NCBI RefSeq assembly: GCF_030867145.1
Contig: NC_134428.1
Location: forward strand, 22,919,537-22,983,536
Length of the DNA stretch: 64,000 nt
Direction: 5' to 3'
DNA from: Opisthocomus hoazin
Taxonomy: Eukaryota; Chordata; Aves; Opisthocomiformes; Opisthocomidae
The notes under the pieces are model-generated. The model did no database searches, had not been told where the DNA came from, and saw only the letters and a program-made list of their open reading frames with translations. Positions 1 to 10,009 of the stretch are shown piece by piece. Position 1 is the first letter of the stretch; each line of letters begins with the position of its first letter. A program made the translations under genes and the position numbers.

Positions 1-361
1 GAAGAGGAGGCTGAGGGGAGACCTTCTCACTCTCTACAACTACCTGAAAGGAGGGTGTGGTGAGGTGGGGGTTGGTCTCTTCTCCCCAGTAACCAGTGAT
101 AGGACGAGAGGCCATGGCCTCAAGTTGCATCAGGGGAGGTTTAGATTGGATATTAGGGAAAATTTCTTTACTGAAAGAGTGGTCAGACATTGGACCAGGC
201 TGCCCAGGGCAGTGGTGGAGTCCCCATCCCTGGAAGGGTTCAAAAACCTCGTGGATGTGGCACTTCGGGACATGGTTTAGTAGGCGTGGTGGGGTTGGGG
301 TGACGGTTGGACTCGATGATCTCCGAGGTCTTTTCCAACCTTAATGATTCTGTGATTCTAT
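1..361 (+). mobile_element. CR1 LINE 3' fragment
   Basis: 5'-truncated CR1 non-LTR retrotransposon, running off the left edge. It holds the end of ORF2 (reading like the C-terminal [11 protein letters not shown]...NFFTERVV block shared with the other copies here) and the 3' tail, in which a GGTTGGACTCGATGATCTC block is followed by ATTCTGTGATTCTA. It is more diverged than the copies at 37.5 and 53.3 kb, so probably older. A CR1 tail is a strong mark of a bird or reptile genome. Confidence 0.9.
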
Positions 362-1976
362 CGCATTCAGAAGACTCATCTGACCACAACGAGATCTCAG
401 TTCTGAAAAGGCGGATTTTCTCCCCTGGGATACAAACGCAGCACGATGCAAAGCTCATCCCTCATGCTACTGTGGGATTAGGACTTTGCTGAACAGAGGG
501 AAGAGATGAAAGGCAATACACAAGGATGAGGGAATTGCAAGGTTGGTTCCTGGAGCAATTCAGGACAGCTAAACCTCGCCCCACGTGCCAGCGGCTGGAC
601 CAGCGCACGGGCCCTTAGTCCTCACCTCAAACCATCTCTTGCGCTTTCTCGTTCTAATGGGTTTCATGTGGTCCTAATGCTGTTCTGCTTTGTGACCAGA
701 CATCACTCATGGCACTGGCTTTGTCGTGGTCACCCACTGTGTGGTGCCTTCTTTAGTGATAAGAAAACATTGACATTTAAAGAAATACATAATACCGAGG
801 GGACAGAGACTGTTACAATTACCTGCTCGTGCATCCTCTAGCTGTCTACTTTCCCAGCACCAATCTGTGCAGATATTGACTCATATTTATTCTTCCAAGT
901 TTGAAGCTCTAGTTTGAGAAAGTGGAGGGGATAAGCTCCTACCAGGAGCGGTTTCTCACCGAGCAAAAAAATTCCTACACCCTCCTTTAGTGAAAATGAG
1001 AACTTCAAGTTACATGTTGAAATCCATATTTTTCCATAGTAGCTTTCAAAGCCAGGTCAGATAAAAATCTTCCCTCAAAGCAGCTGTATCTCCAGCTGGT
1101 TCATCACTTTTACCAGCTATTTTGAGTAACCCAGACCAGATGCATGTAAATCCGGTCTTTTAGAAAGTTCTACGCCTTGGATTCCGAGTTTTCACATTTG
1201 AACCCAATTCCATCAGGGATTTTGGTGCCTGTCCCAGCTCCTCCCATACAGCGTTTGTGTCCTGTCACAAGGCAAAGCCTCGCCATCACCAGTGACCTGT
1301 CCTCCCATCCTAAGCAGTGCTGAAAGCTGGCGGGGGAGCTTTCCACATTATGCCTGACCAAATATTCTGTCCTAGAAAGAAACTTCTGTGGCAGTCGGAA
1401 AACATGCCACTCCTGAGAGCATGGCAGTGGCATTCAGTGGTCATTGTCACTTCCACAAGTAACTTCTTGGGGCTGAGTCCGTGTCTGAGATGCTTACAGC
1501 TCTGCAGATGAGTAGCTCGTGTTACACAGTAGAGTTTTCAAGCAGGTAAAGGTGTGATCTCCATGGGGACCAGTGGGCACCACGGTCTGGTCCTGGCTCT
1601 GCAGAGACAAGGCGGCGCTGATGGTGGAACCAGGACGGAAAGCCTGGATGAGACATCACTCCCAATGACTGGGACGCATGGAGGAGTCTGCGGAGGTCGA
1701 GTTGGAGGATGAAGACACTACTAAAAGGGAAGCGACTTCTGTCACCGGGAGCGCACAAGAATAACGAGAATTTCATTTCCTGAGTGGAAGAAAACAGCGT
1801 TGTCTGGAACCTACAGCCCTGTCTGTAGCCTACAGCCCTTGGGCAAAGATGTGCCAGGTCCGCTGGTCCTGGTGGAAGCCGTTACAGTCACGGGAAACGG
1901 AGGGTGAAGCAGCTGTGTTTTGGGGGCAGAGGGAGCATCCCGCCTTTCTGATCCTGTGCAGGAACATTCACTATGG
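362..1976. other. 3' flank of TNFRSF13B, no coding gene seen
   Basis: No exon-like coding sequence was recognised. The stretch is AT-richer than the rest of the left end. Because TNFRSF13B is transcribed leftwards and stops at 1977, part of this is probably its 3' UTR. A minus-strand AATAAA (plus TTTATT, 886-891) about 1.1 kb past the stop is one possible poly(A) signal, not proven. Confidence 0.5.
886..891 (-). promoter_or_regulatory. Possible poly(A) signal for TNFRSF13B
   Basis: The hexamer AATAAA reads on the minus strand, the same strand as TNFRSF13B and about 1.1 kb beyond its stop codon. Canonical hexamers also occur by chance, so only transcript 3' ends would decide. Confidence 0.25.
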
Positions 1977-2251
1977 TCACACCATGGGCATCTTCTCTTG
2001 TGCAGGAGAACATATGATTTTGAAGTGGCCATCCTCAGGGCTGGAAATGGCCCCAGCACTTCCCGTGCTGCATATCCCGGAGTGAGAGGGAGCAGCTCTT
2101 TCCCCTATGTGATACGAGGTGCCGTGGCAGGATTTGGTCTCTTGTACAGCAGAGCCGTGTCCGGGGAAGCAGAAGCCGCAGGTTTCCACGGGCTCTGGGA
2201 CCCTGCCACCAGCGGATCCATCACCAACGCTGCCCGCTTCCACCAGTCGAT
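1977..2251 (-). CDS. TNFRSF13B: TNFRSF13B exon 5: cytoplasmic tail and stop
   Basis: Last coding exon, 91 residues plus stop; its first codon (Asp) is split with exon 4. The acceptor on the minus strand is a TTTGTTTGCAG tract ending at 2252. The key block is EPVETCGFCFPG, nearly identical to human EPVETCSFCFPE, the highly conserved TACI tail segment reported to bind MyD88; its PVET also fits a PxQ/ET-type TRAF motif. The Glu-Ala-Gly just after the splice matches human MEAG. The tail ends in SPAQEKMPMV, where human has a similar VPAQEGG ending. The middle of the tail is divergent, as expected for this gene. Little doubt about identity. Confidence 0.93.
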
Positions 2252-3663
2252 CTGCAAACAAACTACGCGTGTTAGCTCCAGGGTTGTTAGCAGCCCCATT
2301 TACCCAAGGAATGCTCAGCATTGCTGCACTAGGGCCTGTAAAGAGCCAGTCCTGGAACTGGAGAGGACAGCCACCTCCCACCGCTCTGATGAAGCCCACG
2401 GCACTGGGTGCCGCATGGAATGCATCACCCATGCCCTCCCACCTAGTCCTGCCACCCTGGGAGGTGAGATCCGAGGGGGAAACTGGGAAGTGCCTTGAAC
2501 AGGAACGCTGGAGGTTTAGCACTAAAGCAACTGTACTATAATATGATGTTTAAATTGTCTTTTCATTAAATGCTGCTTTTGTGGCGTATGCAGATGCAAT
2601 GGTGCAGCGCTGTGCAAGGTGGCAGAGCTCCAGCAGCCTGGCTGCCCGTGGCCAGTTCAAGGGACCCACGACGCTCCGCAGGCTGGACGCTGGCTGTTGA
2701 AGGGCTCTGCTCCTTCGTCTGAGATCGGGTAAGCAAGGTTAGGCTAGGGGCGTTACAGTAAATCTCTTTGAACCTGGTGGCTTCCCTTAAAAGTGAACGT
2801 TCAACGCCACCATGTCCTTCGACCAAAGCAGGTAGGAATGGCTGGAGTTACAGTTCTGGGGGAGAGTGACTCCAAGCGACACAGCAGCTCTGGGGTTTTT
2901 CTCTGTTATTTTTGACACCCAGCATGACTGGCTTTGACGTGTACATATGTAAACACGTATGTGTATATGTAAATAGGTAGACAGACCTTTTCATTTTTAA
3001 AAGCAGGGGAGGACAGGAGAGGATGAGGGAGAGTAAAAACATCTTTTCTCCATTGGCTTATTCCACGTTATCCTTTCCCTATATTTTCTCCTTAATGCAA
3101 GGACTTGTGAAGGCCCTCTGGCTCCAGAGCTAAAACTTTGGCATTTGATGCTGCAAGATAATTCAGCAGACGGCTGCGTCGTTCGCCTGTCTGAAGAAGC
3201 AAGCAGCCCATGTTACCATGGTTCTTGCCAGGCAGCGGTTCGCCCCAAAGCAGCCCCGATTGCTGCAATTGTCATGAAAGCCCTGGCTCTCCTTTGGGCG
3301 CGTTCGGAAGAGCGTTGGCTTTTCGCAACTCCTCCTCCTCCTCCCCACGCCTCGGCTGCCCGTCGGCCTCTCGATGGAGACGGGAGAGCTGCTGGCTGAT
3401 GGTGCAGCTCCAGCCCCAGCAGTGGGAAGCCATGTCTGTGCCTTTGCAAGAGAGCGACTGAGAACAGGGTTACGGTGGAGAGTCGGGGCGCAGGGGTCCA
3501 GCCCTTCTCCTCTTCCAGGCTCAGACCACACCGCATTGCGTATCGTTCGCCTTTGCACCCTACCCCTGTTATGAACTGGCTCTGCTTTCTGTCCCTCCCA
3601 GTGGTACCTGGGAGACCGTCCACCACGTGCTCCCCATCCTCTCCCAGTCGCCCCAGCACTCAC
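2252..3663 (-). other. TNFRSF13B intron 4
   Basis: About 1.4 kb between the transmembrane and tail exons, with GT at 3663-3662 and AG at 2253-2252. Nothing else was recognised in it. Short open frames here show no family resemblance. Confidence 0.85.
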
Positions 3664-3915
3664 CTTTGGAGGAGTCCTCCCTGCGGTGGCAGGTCCCAGC
3701 GCTGGCCTGGCAGGAGACCACCTCTCCCTTCCTCCGCAGGTGGGTCCAGCCCAGGAGCAGGGAGCAGACGAGGGCGCAGAGGCAGAGCCCCAGCAGCAGG
3801 TACACCACCAGCCACGGCTCCTGCTCTGCGCACACCTTCGGCTCCAGCACGCCCGTGGGTGGCGAGGCAGTGACCAGGGCAGCAGGTGGAGGGGGGGTGC
3901 CTGCCAGGGCACCCG
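3664..3915 (-). CDS. TNFRSF13B: TNFRSF13B exon 4: stalk, transmembrane segment, juxtamembrane
   Basis: 84 codons, phase 1 at both ends. The acceptor is GGTCCACAG ending at 3916; the donor is AAAG|GTGAGT. It encodes a Pro/Ala/Thr-rich extracellular stalk, then a hydrophobic helix (core WLVVYLLLGLCLCALVC) and a basic stop-transfer stretch (HLRRKGE). Human TACI has a matching LGLCLCAVLCCFLV core and a KKRGD stop-transfer. After it comes a short cytoplasmic piece, VSCQASAG, like human CSCQPRS. The unusual cysteine content of the membrane helix is a TACI trait and supports the call. Confidence 0.93.
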
Positions 3916-4555
3916 CTGTGGACCAGGCAAAGATGGGTGAGCTTAGAAACCCCTCTACACACTTCACGCTATTGACTTTTTGGTAGGGAAAGTGCTGACA
4001 GCACTCATGTGCTCTGCTTGGAAAGAATTTGAAAGCAGCTATGCACTGCCCCTGTGCACTTGCATTTCTCTTCGGTGGAGAGGTAGAGGAGATCTCTCCC
4101 CCCCTTCCACACCCAGCCTTCCACCTTCTGCAGAGATCACGTCTCAACCCCAACGTGGGACTTGCAGATCTCGGGGAAAACAACGCATCCCCTCCCGCTC
4201 CCCCTCCGTGAGGGCTGGAGGCAGCTCGGCGCGGTGGGGGACGCGAGTGCCGGTCCCGCCGCTGGCTGGTAGGGCCAAAGGACCCATCTGTAAAAGACCA
4301 TCACGCAGAAGGGATAACGCACCGTCTGGTGGAGTTATGTGATGGAGAAAGCGGGAAAGAGGCAGACGCCTGGCTTGCTTTTCCCCAGCCCCAGTGAAAT
4401 GGCAGCACACAAAGGCAGAACTCCCCGAGATGAAGAGCAGGGTGTTCGCTCCCCTTTCCCTAGCTTCCATCCCATAACCTGGCTCCTCTTCCAGCCCAGT
4501 CCCGGGGGGTCCTGCCCCGCATCCCCGCTCCACCTGCCCTCGCGCGCGGCCTTAC
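3916..4555 (-). other. TNFRSF13B intron 3
   Basis: About 640 bp between the CRD2 and transmembrane exons, with donor GT at 4555-4554 (GTAAGG) and acceptor AG at 3917-3916. No repeat or gene recognised. Confidence 0.85.
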
Positions 4556-4672
4556 TTTCGCAGGACGGCGCGCATTGCTTCGGGTGCTGCCCGCAGACCG
4601 TGGTGCAGTTGATGCATTTTTTCAGGAGCTCGTCGTAGTAGAAGCCGGCTCTCGTGTTGCAGTCCATGGACT
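4556..4672 (-). CDS. TNFRSF13B: TNFRSF13B exon 3: cysteine-rich domain 2
   Basis: 39 codons, phase 1 at both ends. It carries the main ligand-binding domain. Six cysteines are spaced as in human CRD2, and GQHPKQCA is identical to human. The DxL ligand-contact motif is present as YYDELL (human FYDHLL). The acceptor CCCACAG is at the exon start and the donor is GAAA|GTAAGG. In the family this domain alone suffices for high-affinity BAFF and APRIL binding, so this receptor should be able to bind ligand. Confidence 0.95.
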
Positions 4673-6847
4673 CTGTGGGAGGGGAGGGAGACGAACACGG
4701 TGTCCTGAGCACGTTCTCCTCCCCCTTTGTTTGAGCACAAGGCTCCCAAACTCCCAGTGCCTGGGTTCGTGCGAGGACGAGCCCACGGCCGCTCTGAACA
4801 AGCTCGCGGCTCCAACAGGCACAGGGCGAGACCTGCACGCTGCCGTCAGCGCTGACAGCCTCTCCAGGTGACAGATGCGTGGGATCTACGGCCTTGGTTG
4901 GCCGCGTGATGAATACCGGAGAAAGGCATCTGCTGGCAGCTGCGCGGGGACGGAGCGTGCCAGGTCTCAGACTTCTTAGAGCTGCTGCTGCCCTGGGGCT
5001 TGCATGGCTTTTTGGGATGCACTAAAACCTGCCCGAGCACCAGCTGGGCACCCCAGGGATGGCATCTCCTACGCTAGGCGGGGAGACGTGGCTTGTCGCT
5101 GCGTGCAGCCGTGGCGAAGGGCCGGGTCCCCGCGGACAGGGTGCAGCAGCCCCAGCCGGCGGCTGGCTGGGGAGGGAAGGGGCCGCGCGCAGGGTTTGGG
5201 TGCAAAGTGCGTCCGTCTCTCCTCCTCCTCCTCACCCGTTATCACTGCACCGAGTGCCTGCCCCAGCACAGCGCCCGCGGTACAGCCTTGCAAACGCACG
5301 GCGCGAGTTTATAATTACCCACATCAGCTGAACCCGGAGCGTCTCCAGGCCCTGCCTCTGGAGCGTGGGGTGTCACCCATGGGGGGTACGAGTGTGGGTG
5401 CGGCTCTGGGAAGGCTCCCTGTGACCCCAGAAAGGAGAGGTCCAGAGATGCCGACAGCCTGATCCTGGGCTGAGCCGAGCTGTTGCCAGACCCAGCCCAT
5501 CGCGGGGAAGCTGTCACCTTCCCCCGTGTTTTCGGCTTGAAGCTCTGCCAGGCTGAGCTGGCTCCGAGCCTTCCCCGTGGCCCATCCCAGGGCCTGAGCT
5601 CCTCTCCCAGCTTTGCCCCTGTCCTGGCTGCGGCTGGGATAGATTTGATTTTCCTCCCAGTAGCTGCTGTGTTTCGGATTTAGCACAAGGAGAATGTCGG
5701 TAACACTGATGTTTTCAGTTGTTGCTATGAAATCAAGGACTTCTTCCAGTTTCCCGCATTCGGCCGAAGCGCAGGTATGCAGGGAGGGAGCACAGCCGGG
5801 CAGCGAGCCCAGCTGGCCAGCGGACATATCCCACACCACGGACCCCACGCTCAGCTTGCAAACGGGGGCTGGCTGGGGGGCAGGAAGCTTGCTTTCTCAT
5901 TTCCGTGGGTTTGAATCCTCTCTGGCCCAAGAGTTTGAACTCTTCCAGGAGTTCATTGTTTGGGGGAAGTTTTGTGAAATTCGCAAAATCCCTGAGTTGC
6001 GGGTTCCGCGATCACTGCTCGGGGACCAGCTCTGAATCAGTCATCAGGTGGTGAGAAAATTCTATTTTGTATAGTTTGGTTTGCATATTATAGAATGATA
6101 GAATCACAGAATGGCTTGGGTTAGAAGGGACCTTAAAGATCATCTAGTTCCACCCCCCTGCCATGAGCAGGGACATCTCCCACCAGCCCAGGGTGCTCAG
6201 AGCTCCATCCAACCTGGCCTTGAGCACTGCCAGGGAGGGAGCAGCCACAGCTTCTCTGGGCAACCTGTGCCACGGCCTCACCACCCTCATGGGGAAGAAT
6301 TTCTTCCTAATATCTAATCTAAATCTGCCCTCTTTTAGTTTGCAGCCGTTCCCCCTTGTCCTATTACTACACACCTTGTGCAAAGCCCCTCTCCATCCTT
6401 CCTGTAGGCCCCTTCAGGCACTGGAAGGCTGCTCTAAGGACACCTCGGAGCCTTCTCTTCTCCAGGCTGAACAGCCCCAGCTCCCTCAACCTGTCCTTGT
6501 AGGAGAGGTGCTCCAGCCCACTGATCATCTTCATGCTCCTCCTCTGGATCCGCTCCAACACATCTGTGTCCTTCTTATGTTATCATTGTTATTAGCAGTA
6601 CTATTATTAGCATTTCCTTTGTTGTCCAATTAAACTGTCTTTATCTCAACCCACAAGTTTCCCCTTTTGTGCATTTCTCCTCCCCAGCCCATTGCGGGGG
6701 AAACGGAGGGGTGAGCGAGCGGCTGTGTGGTCCCAGTTGCCAGCAGCCAGGTTAAACCACGCCAGCCCTGTTGCTGCCCGCTCGGCCCCGGGCCAGCCCC
6801 GCAGGCGCGGGTCCCTCCGTGCCCACGACCGGCCGCCCGGCACTCAC
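4673..6847 (-). other. TNFRSF13B intron 2
   Basis: About 2.2 kb between the two CRD exons, with donor GT at 6847-6846 (GTGAGT) and acceptor AG at 4674-4673. It holds one CR1 element (6091-6577). The rest is unique GC-rich sequence with nothing recognised. Confidence 0.85.
6091..6577 (-). mobile_element. CR1 LINE 3' fragment in TNFRSF13B intron
   Basis: Begins on the plus strand with the inverted CR1 tail (AGAATGATAGAATCACAGAAT) and runs into the inverted end of ORF2. It lies in the sense orientation of TNFRSF13B. Its tail reads ACCTTAAAGATCATCTAG, unlike the ACCTCTGTGGGTCA type seen in most other copies here, so it belongs to a different CR1 subfamily. Confidence 0.92.
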
Positions 6848-6988
6848 CGCACAGAGCAGCACACCTCCTCACTGTGGGCCGGCCGCACACGAGGCTGCAG
6901 GGGATGCACTGGCAGACGAGGGTGTCCCAGTACTGCCGATCGGTGCAGTTGTTCATGGCCTCCCACCCGCCGCGCGTCCCATCCATGG
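6848..6988 (-). CDS. TNFRSF13B: TNFRSF13B exon 2: cysteine-rich domain 1
   Basis: 47 codons, phase 1 at both ends, acceptor CATTCTGCAG and donor GCG|GTGAGT. It encodes CRD1: the NNC...QYWD start matches human RSCPEEQYWD, and the DxL motif is DTL (human DPL). There are seven cysteines, where human CRD1 has six; the extra one lies two residues before the normal second cysteine (TGC at plus 6912-6914). Two in-frame ATGs (first at 6986-6984) could serve as start if no upstream coding exon exists, but human has a short coding exon 1 ending in phase 1, and the phase here fits that plan. Confidence 0.92.
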
Positions 6989-9064
6989 CTGCAGAATGGG
7001 AGGTGAGTAGGTACGGGGCGGCCTTGCAGCCCCCTCGTCCCTTTGTGAGGGCTGGGACCACTCGCAGGGCGATGCCCGGCTGTGCCCCAGCCCTCCCTGG
7101 CCCAAGGCTTGGGCAAAAGCAGACAGCAAAACCTGCGTCAGGCTTAGCAAGCTCTTCAAATTATGGCCCTGCATGAGCACGTCCTGTGCTGGTCCCTGGG
7201 GAGGTGCAGGGAGACCACCTGGGCTCGTGGGTGGCCCCGTGCTGCGCCCTGAGCTCTGGGGATGCACAAACCTGCCTGCGGGAGCAAGAGCAGTGGGAAC
7301 CGCTCCTGCCTTTGTATGCCTTTCTAAAAATAACAGAAATGCAGCCAGTGTGACCACTGGCAACGTCTTCTGAAACAATTTTTAATTCTGGACAGTTCTG
7401 ATTTCCTCTGTGACGTCGGGCCGGTGCGTGCCATCCCGCGCGTGATTTCTGACATCTCCCTTCGGTGTTCTGGCATCATAACGAAACCCGGTTTTGATGT
7501 GTAAAACTCTCCGAAGCAGCAGACAGAGGGACATCTCCCCAGGAGAGCATTCAGCACTGGTTTAACCGGCCCCAGCTGGGGCACGCGGAGGTGGACGTGC
7601 TCTTGTTCGTCCCATCCTCCTCTGCCGCACTGCGCCCTGTGCCTGCATGGGCAGGGTTTGGCCTTGGAGGCAACGTGAGTGGTGGTGTCCATCCCTGGCT
7701 GTGCCCCTGCTGATCCCCCACTGCCCAGCAGTACCTGCCGGCGTGCCGTGCCGTGCCGTGCCGTGCCACACGTGGGGTCTGCGGCAAGCACGACCGAGCG
7801 ACCGCAGGCACTGCAGCTGCAGGACCGAGCAACTGCTACCCCAGCACAAGGGCGGCCGCCGTGGAGATGTGCCGTTTGCTGACCGGGAGGGCTGGCGGGC
7901 GACCGCATCCCTCTGCGGAGCCGCAGCTGTTTCCTGAGGGTGCTGACAGGGCCCGAAAGGTTCAAAGCTCACCGATGCCGCAGCGCGGCGCTGGGCTCCG
8001 CGTGCCCAAAGGTTGCGCGTTGCCTTGGCCGGAGCCTCTGCGCCGCGGGCGTTGCAGAGCTAAATTTTGATTTTTATATAGAAAAGCCCTGGTACTCTGG
8101 TGGGGATCTCTCCTCCTGCTCTCTCTCTAGTCCCTGAGAGTGCGCAGCAGTCGGGCACTCTGCACGTCCCTCTGTCCTGCAGTTGCCTGCACAGCCCCTT
8201 CCCCGCAGCGGGGCTGGGGATGGGCTCCCTCTGATGCCTGCTGTGAACTGGCTCCCAGCTGGGGCAGCACCGTAAAACCCACCTGTTCTCGGGGGTAAAT
8301 CCACTCTGCACAGGCATGTTGGCAGCACAGTCCCGGTTGTTCAATTCTCCTTGCCATAAAATTAAATAATTACTTTCTATCAAGCAGACTGAAGTCATTC
8401 CCCAGGGCAGAGCAAGGCTCAGGCTGGTGCTTTCCTCAGACGCTTTTTGAAGATATTTCGTACCCAAAGATAGGAAAGAGAAGACCCCCACGGCTGGCGG
8501 TGAGCCCAGGGGAGAGCGGCGAGTGGTGGGGTTTCACATGAGATAACTGCATGGGAAATGGAGATCTGGGGCTGCGTCTCAGCTGGGGGCTGCAGGCTGG
8601 GCAGCTCCTTCCCCGCTGCCGCTCTGCTGCGAGGACAGGTCCAAGCCGGGCGTTTGGCCCCGTCTAGGAAAAATCCTGCCGACGGCTGAGCCCCCCTCCC
8701 CAGCGAGCCTGACGGTAAGCGTGGTGCTCCCGGCATGGTGCAGCCGGGCTTTGCACCCGCGCATTTTCCAGCAGAACCAGGTGCGTCTCCCCCTCTGCCT
8801 CTGCACCCACCAGGGACCAGCACCCCAAACCCTGCTGCGGACCCCTCACCCAAAGCATTAAGCATTTTATGCCCAGCCCCATGGCACTGACCGTCTTCAG
8901 CAGGGTGGAAGCTCCTTGCGGCAGCTCTGCTCCTCCAGTGAGAGCCCAGGGGGACCCTTCCCTCCCCGCCAGCACTCTGGAAACGTCGCCGTGGCCCTAA
9001 GCCCTGGCACGGGCAAGCCCTTCGCTCCCACCTCCCCATGCGACCCCTCCGTGGGGAAACTCAC

Positions 9065-9191
9065 GTTTGACTCTCCCGCAGCGTCTATTCACCCTCGACT
9101 CCGGCCATGGCACTGCGAGCTCCAGCCCCGAGCCCGCACATTGCTCCGGAGGTTTATTATTAGAGATAGATTTGATTAATGCCTGGGCCAT
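9065..9191 (-). CDS. Weak candidate for TNFRSF13B exon 1
   Basis: A minus-strand ATG (9191-9189) opens a 42-codon frame that reaches AAAC|GTGAGT at 9065/9064, a good donor in phase 1, the phase needed by exon 2. The encoded end is Arg-rich (SRVNRRCGRVK), loosely like the basic human start (SRRGGRSRVDQEE). Against it: the start context is poor, the frame is twice the human length and the similarity is weak. It is offered only as the best candidate seen between 7 and 11 kb. Confidence 0.2.
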
Positions 9192-9560
9192 GCGTTTCCT
9201 GGGGTTTCCCCTTATCCCTCCAATGCAAATTGACCACGCGCAGCGCGCCTTGCATTGGCTCGCCGGGCATCCCGGGGCTCCGGGCACGGGGAGGGGGGTC
9301 CTGCGCCAGGCGGCCACGTTGCAGAGGGGCTTGCAGGGGTGGGGGCTCCGCAGCACTTGCATTTCCTGGCTGTGGTGGGATGCTTCCTTCTGCGGAGAAG
9401 GATGTTTCGCTCTGTAGAGGAGGCAGTTACACTAAGTCAGAGCCGGCGGGTGACCGTGTGGGTTATTGCTTTCCCGGGCTTTGCCAAGAAGGAGCAGCTA
9501 TGTGTGAGCAAGGGGCCGTGCCCCAGCCCTCCCTACTACATGGGGCTGCAGGAGGAGAGT

Positions 9561-10009
9561 CACAGAATCACAGAATCACAGAATGTTTGGGGTTGGAAGG
9601 GACCTCTGTGGGTCATCTAGTCCAACCCTCCTGCCGAAGCAGGGTCACCCACAGTAGGCTGTAGAGGACCGCGTCCAGGCGGGTCTTGAATATCTCCAGA
9701 GAAGGAGACTCCACAGCCTCCCTGGGCAGCCTGGGCCAGGGCTCCGTCACCCTCAGAGGGAAGAAGTTCTTCCTCATGGTCAGCTGGAACTTCCTCTGCT
9801 TCAATTTGTGCCCATTTCCCCTTGTCCTGTCGCTGGGCACTACTGAAAAGAGCTTGGCCCCATCCTCCTGACACCCACCCTTCAGGTATTTGTAGGCATA
9901 TATTAGGTCCCCTCTCAGCCTTCTCTTCTCCAGGCTGAACAAGCCCAGCTCCCTCAGCCTCTCCTCGCAGGAGAGATGCTCCAGTCCCCTCACCATCCTT
10001 GTAGCCCTA
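9561..10009 (-). mobile_element. CR1 LINE 3' fragment
   Basis: Starts on the plus strand with three inverted tail units (CACAGAAT). It continues through the inverted 3' UTR (ACCTCTGTGGGTCATCTAG) and about 110 codons of the ORF2 C-terminus, which read openly on the minus strand (core RGLEHLS...[15 protein letters not shown]) and run out into flanking DNA. Confidence 0.95.

Larger units (their letters stand above)
1977..6988 (-). other. TNFRSF13B: TNFRSF13B (TACI) gene span, coding exons 2-5
   Basis: TACI is a type III membrane receptor of the TNF receptor superfamily on B cells. It binds BAFF and APRIL and signals through TRAFs, CAML and MyD88 to NF-kB and class switching. Four exons are seen, in minus-strand order: CRD1 (6988-6848), CRD2 (4672-4556), stalk/transmembrane (3915-3664) and cytoplasmic tail with stop (2251-1977). 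Every junction is phase 1, each boundary has GT-AG, and the first three exons are multiples of three, matching the known mammalian gene plan. The family lacks a signal peptide. The first, short exon (about 20 codons in human) was not found with confidence. The neighbouring divergent gene MPRIP is also the mammalian neighbour, which supports orthology. Confidence 0.93.
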
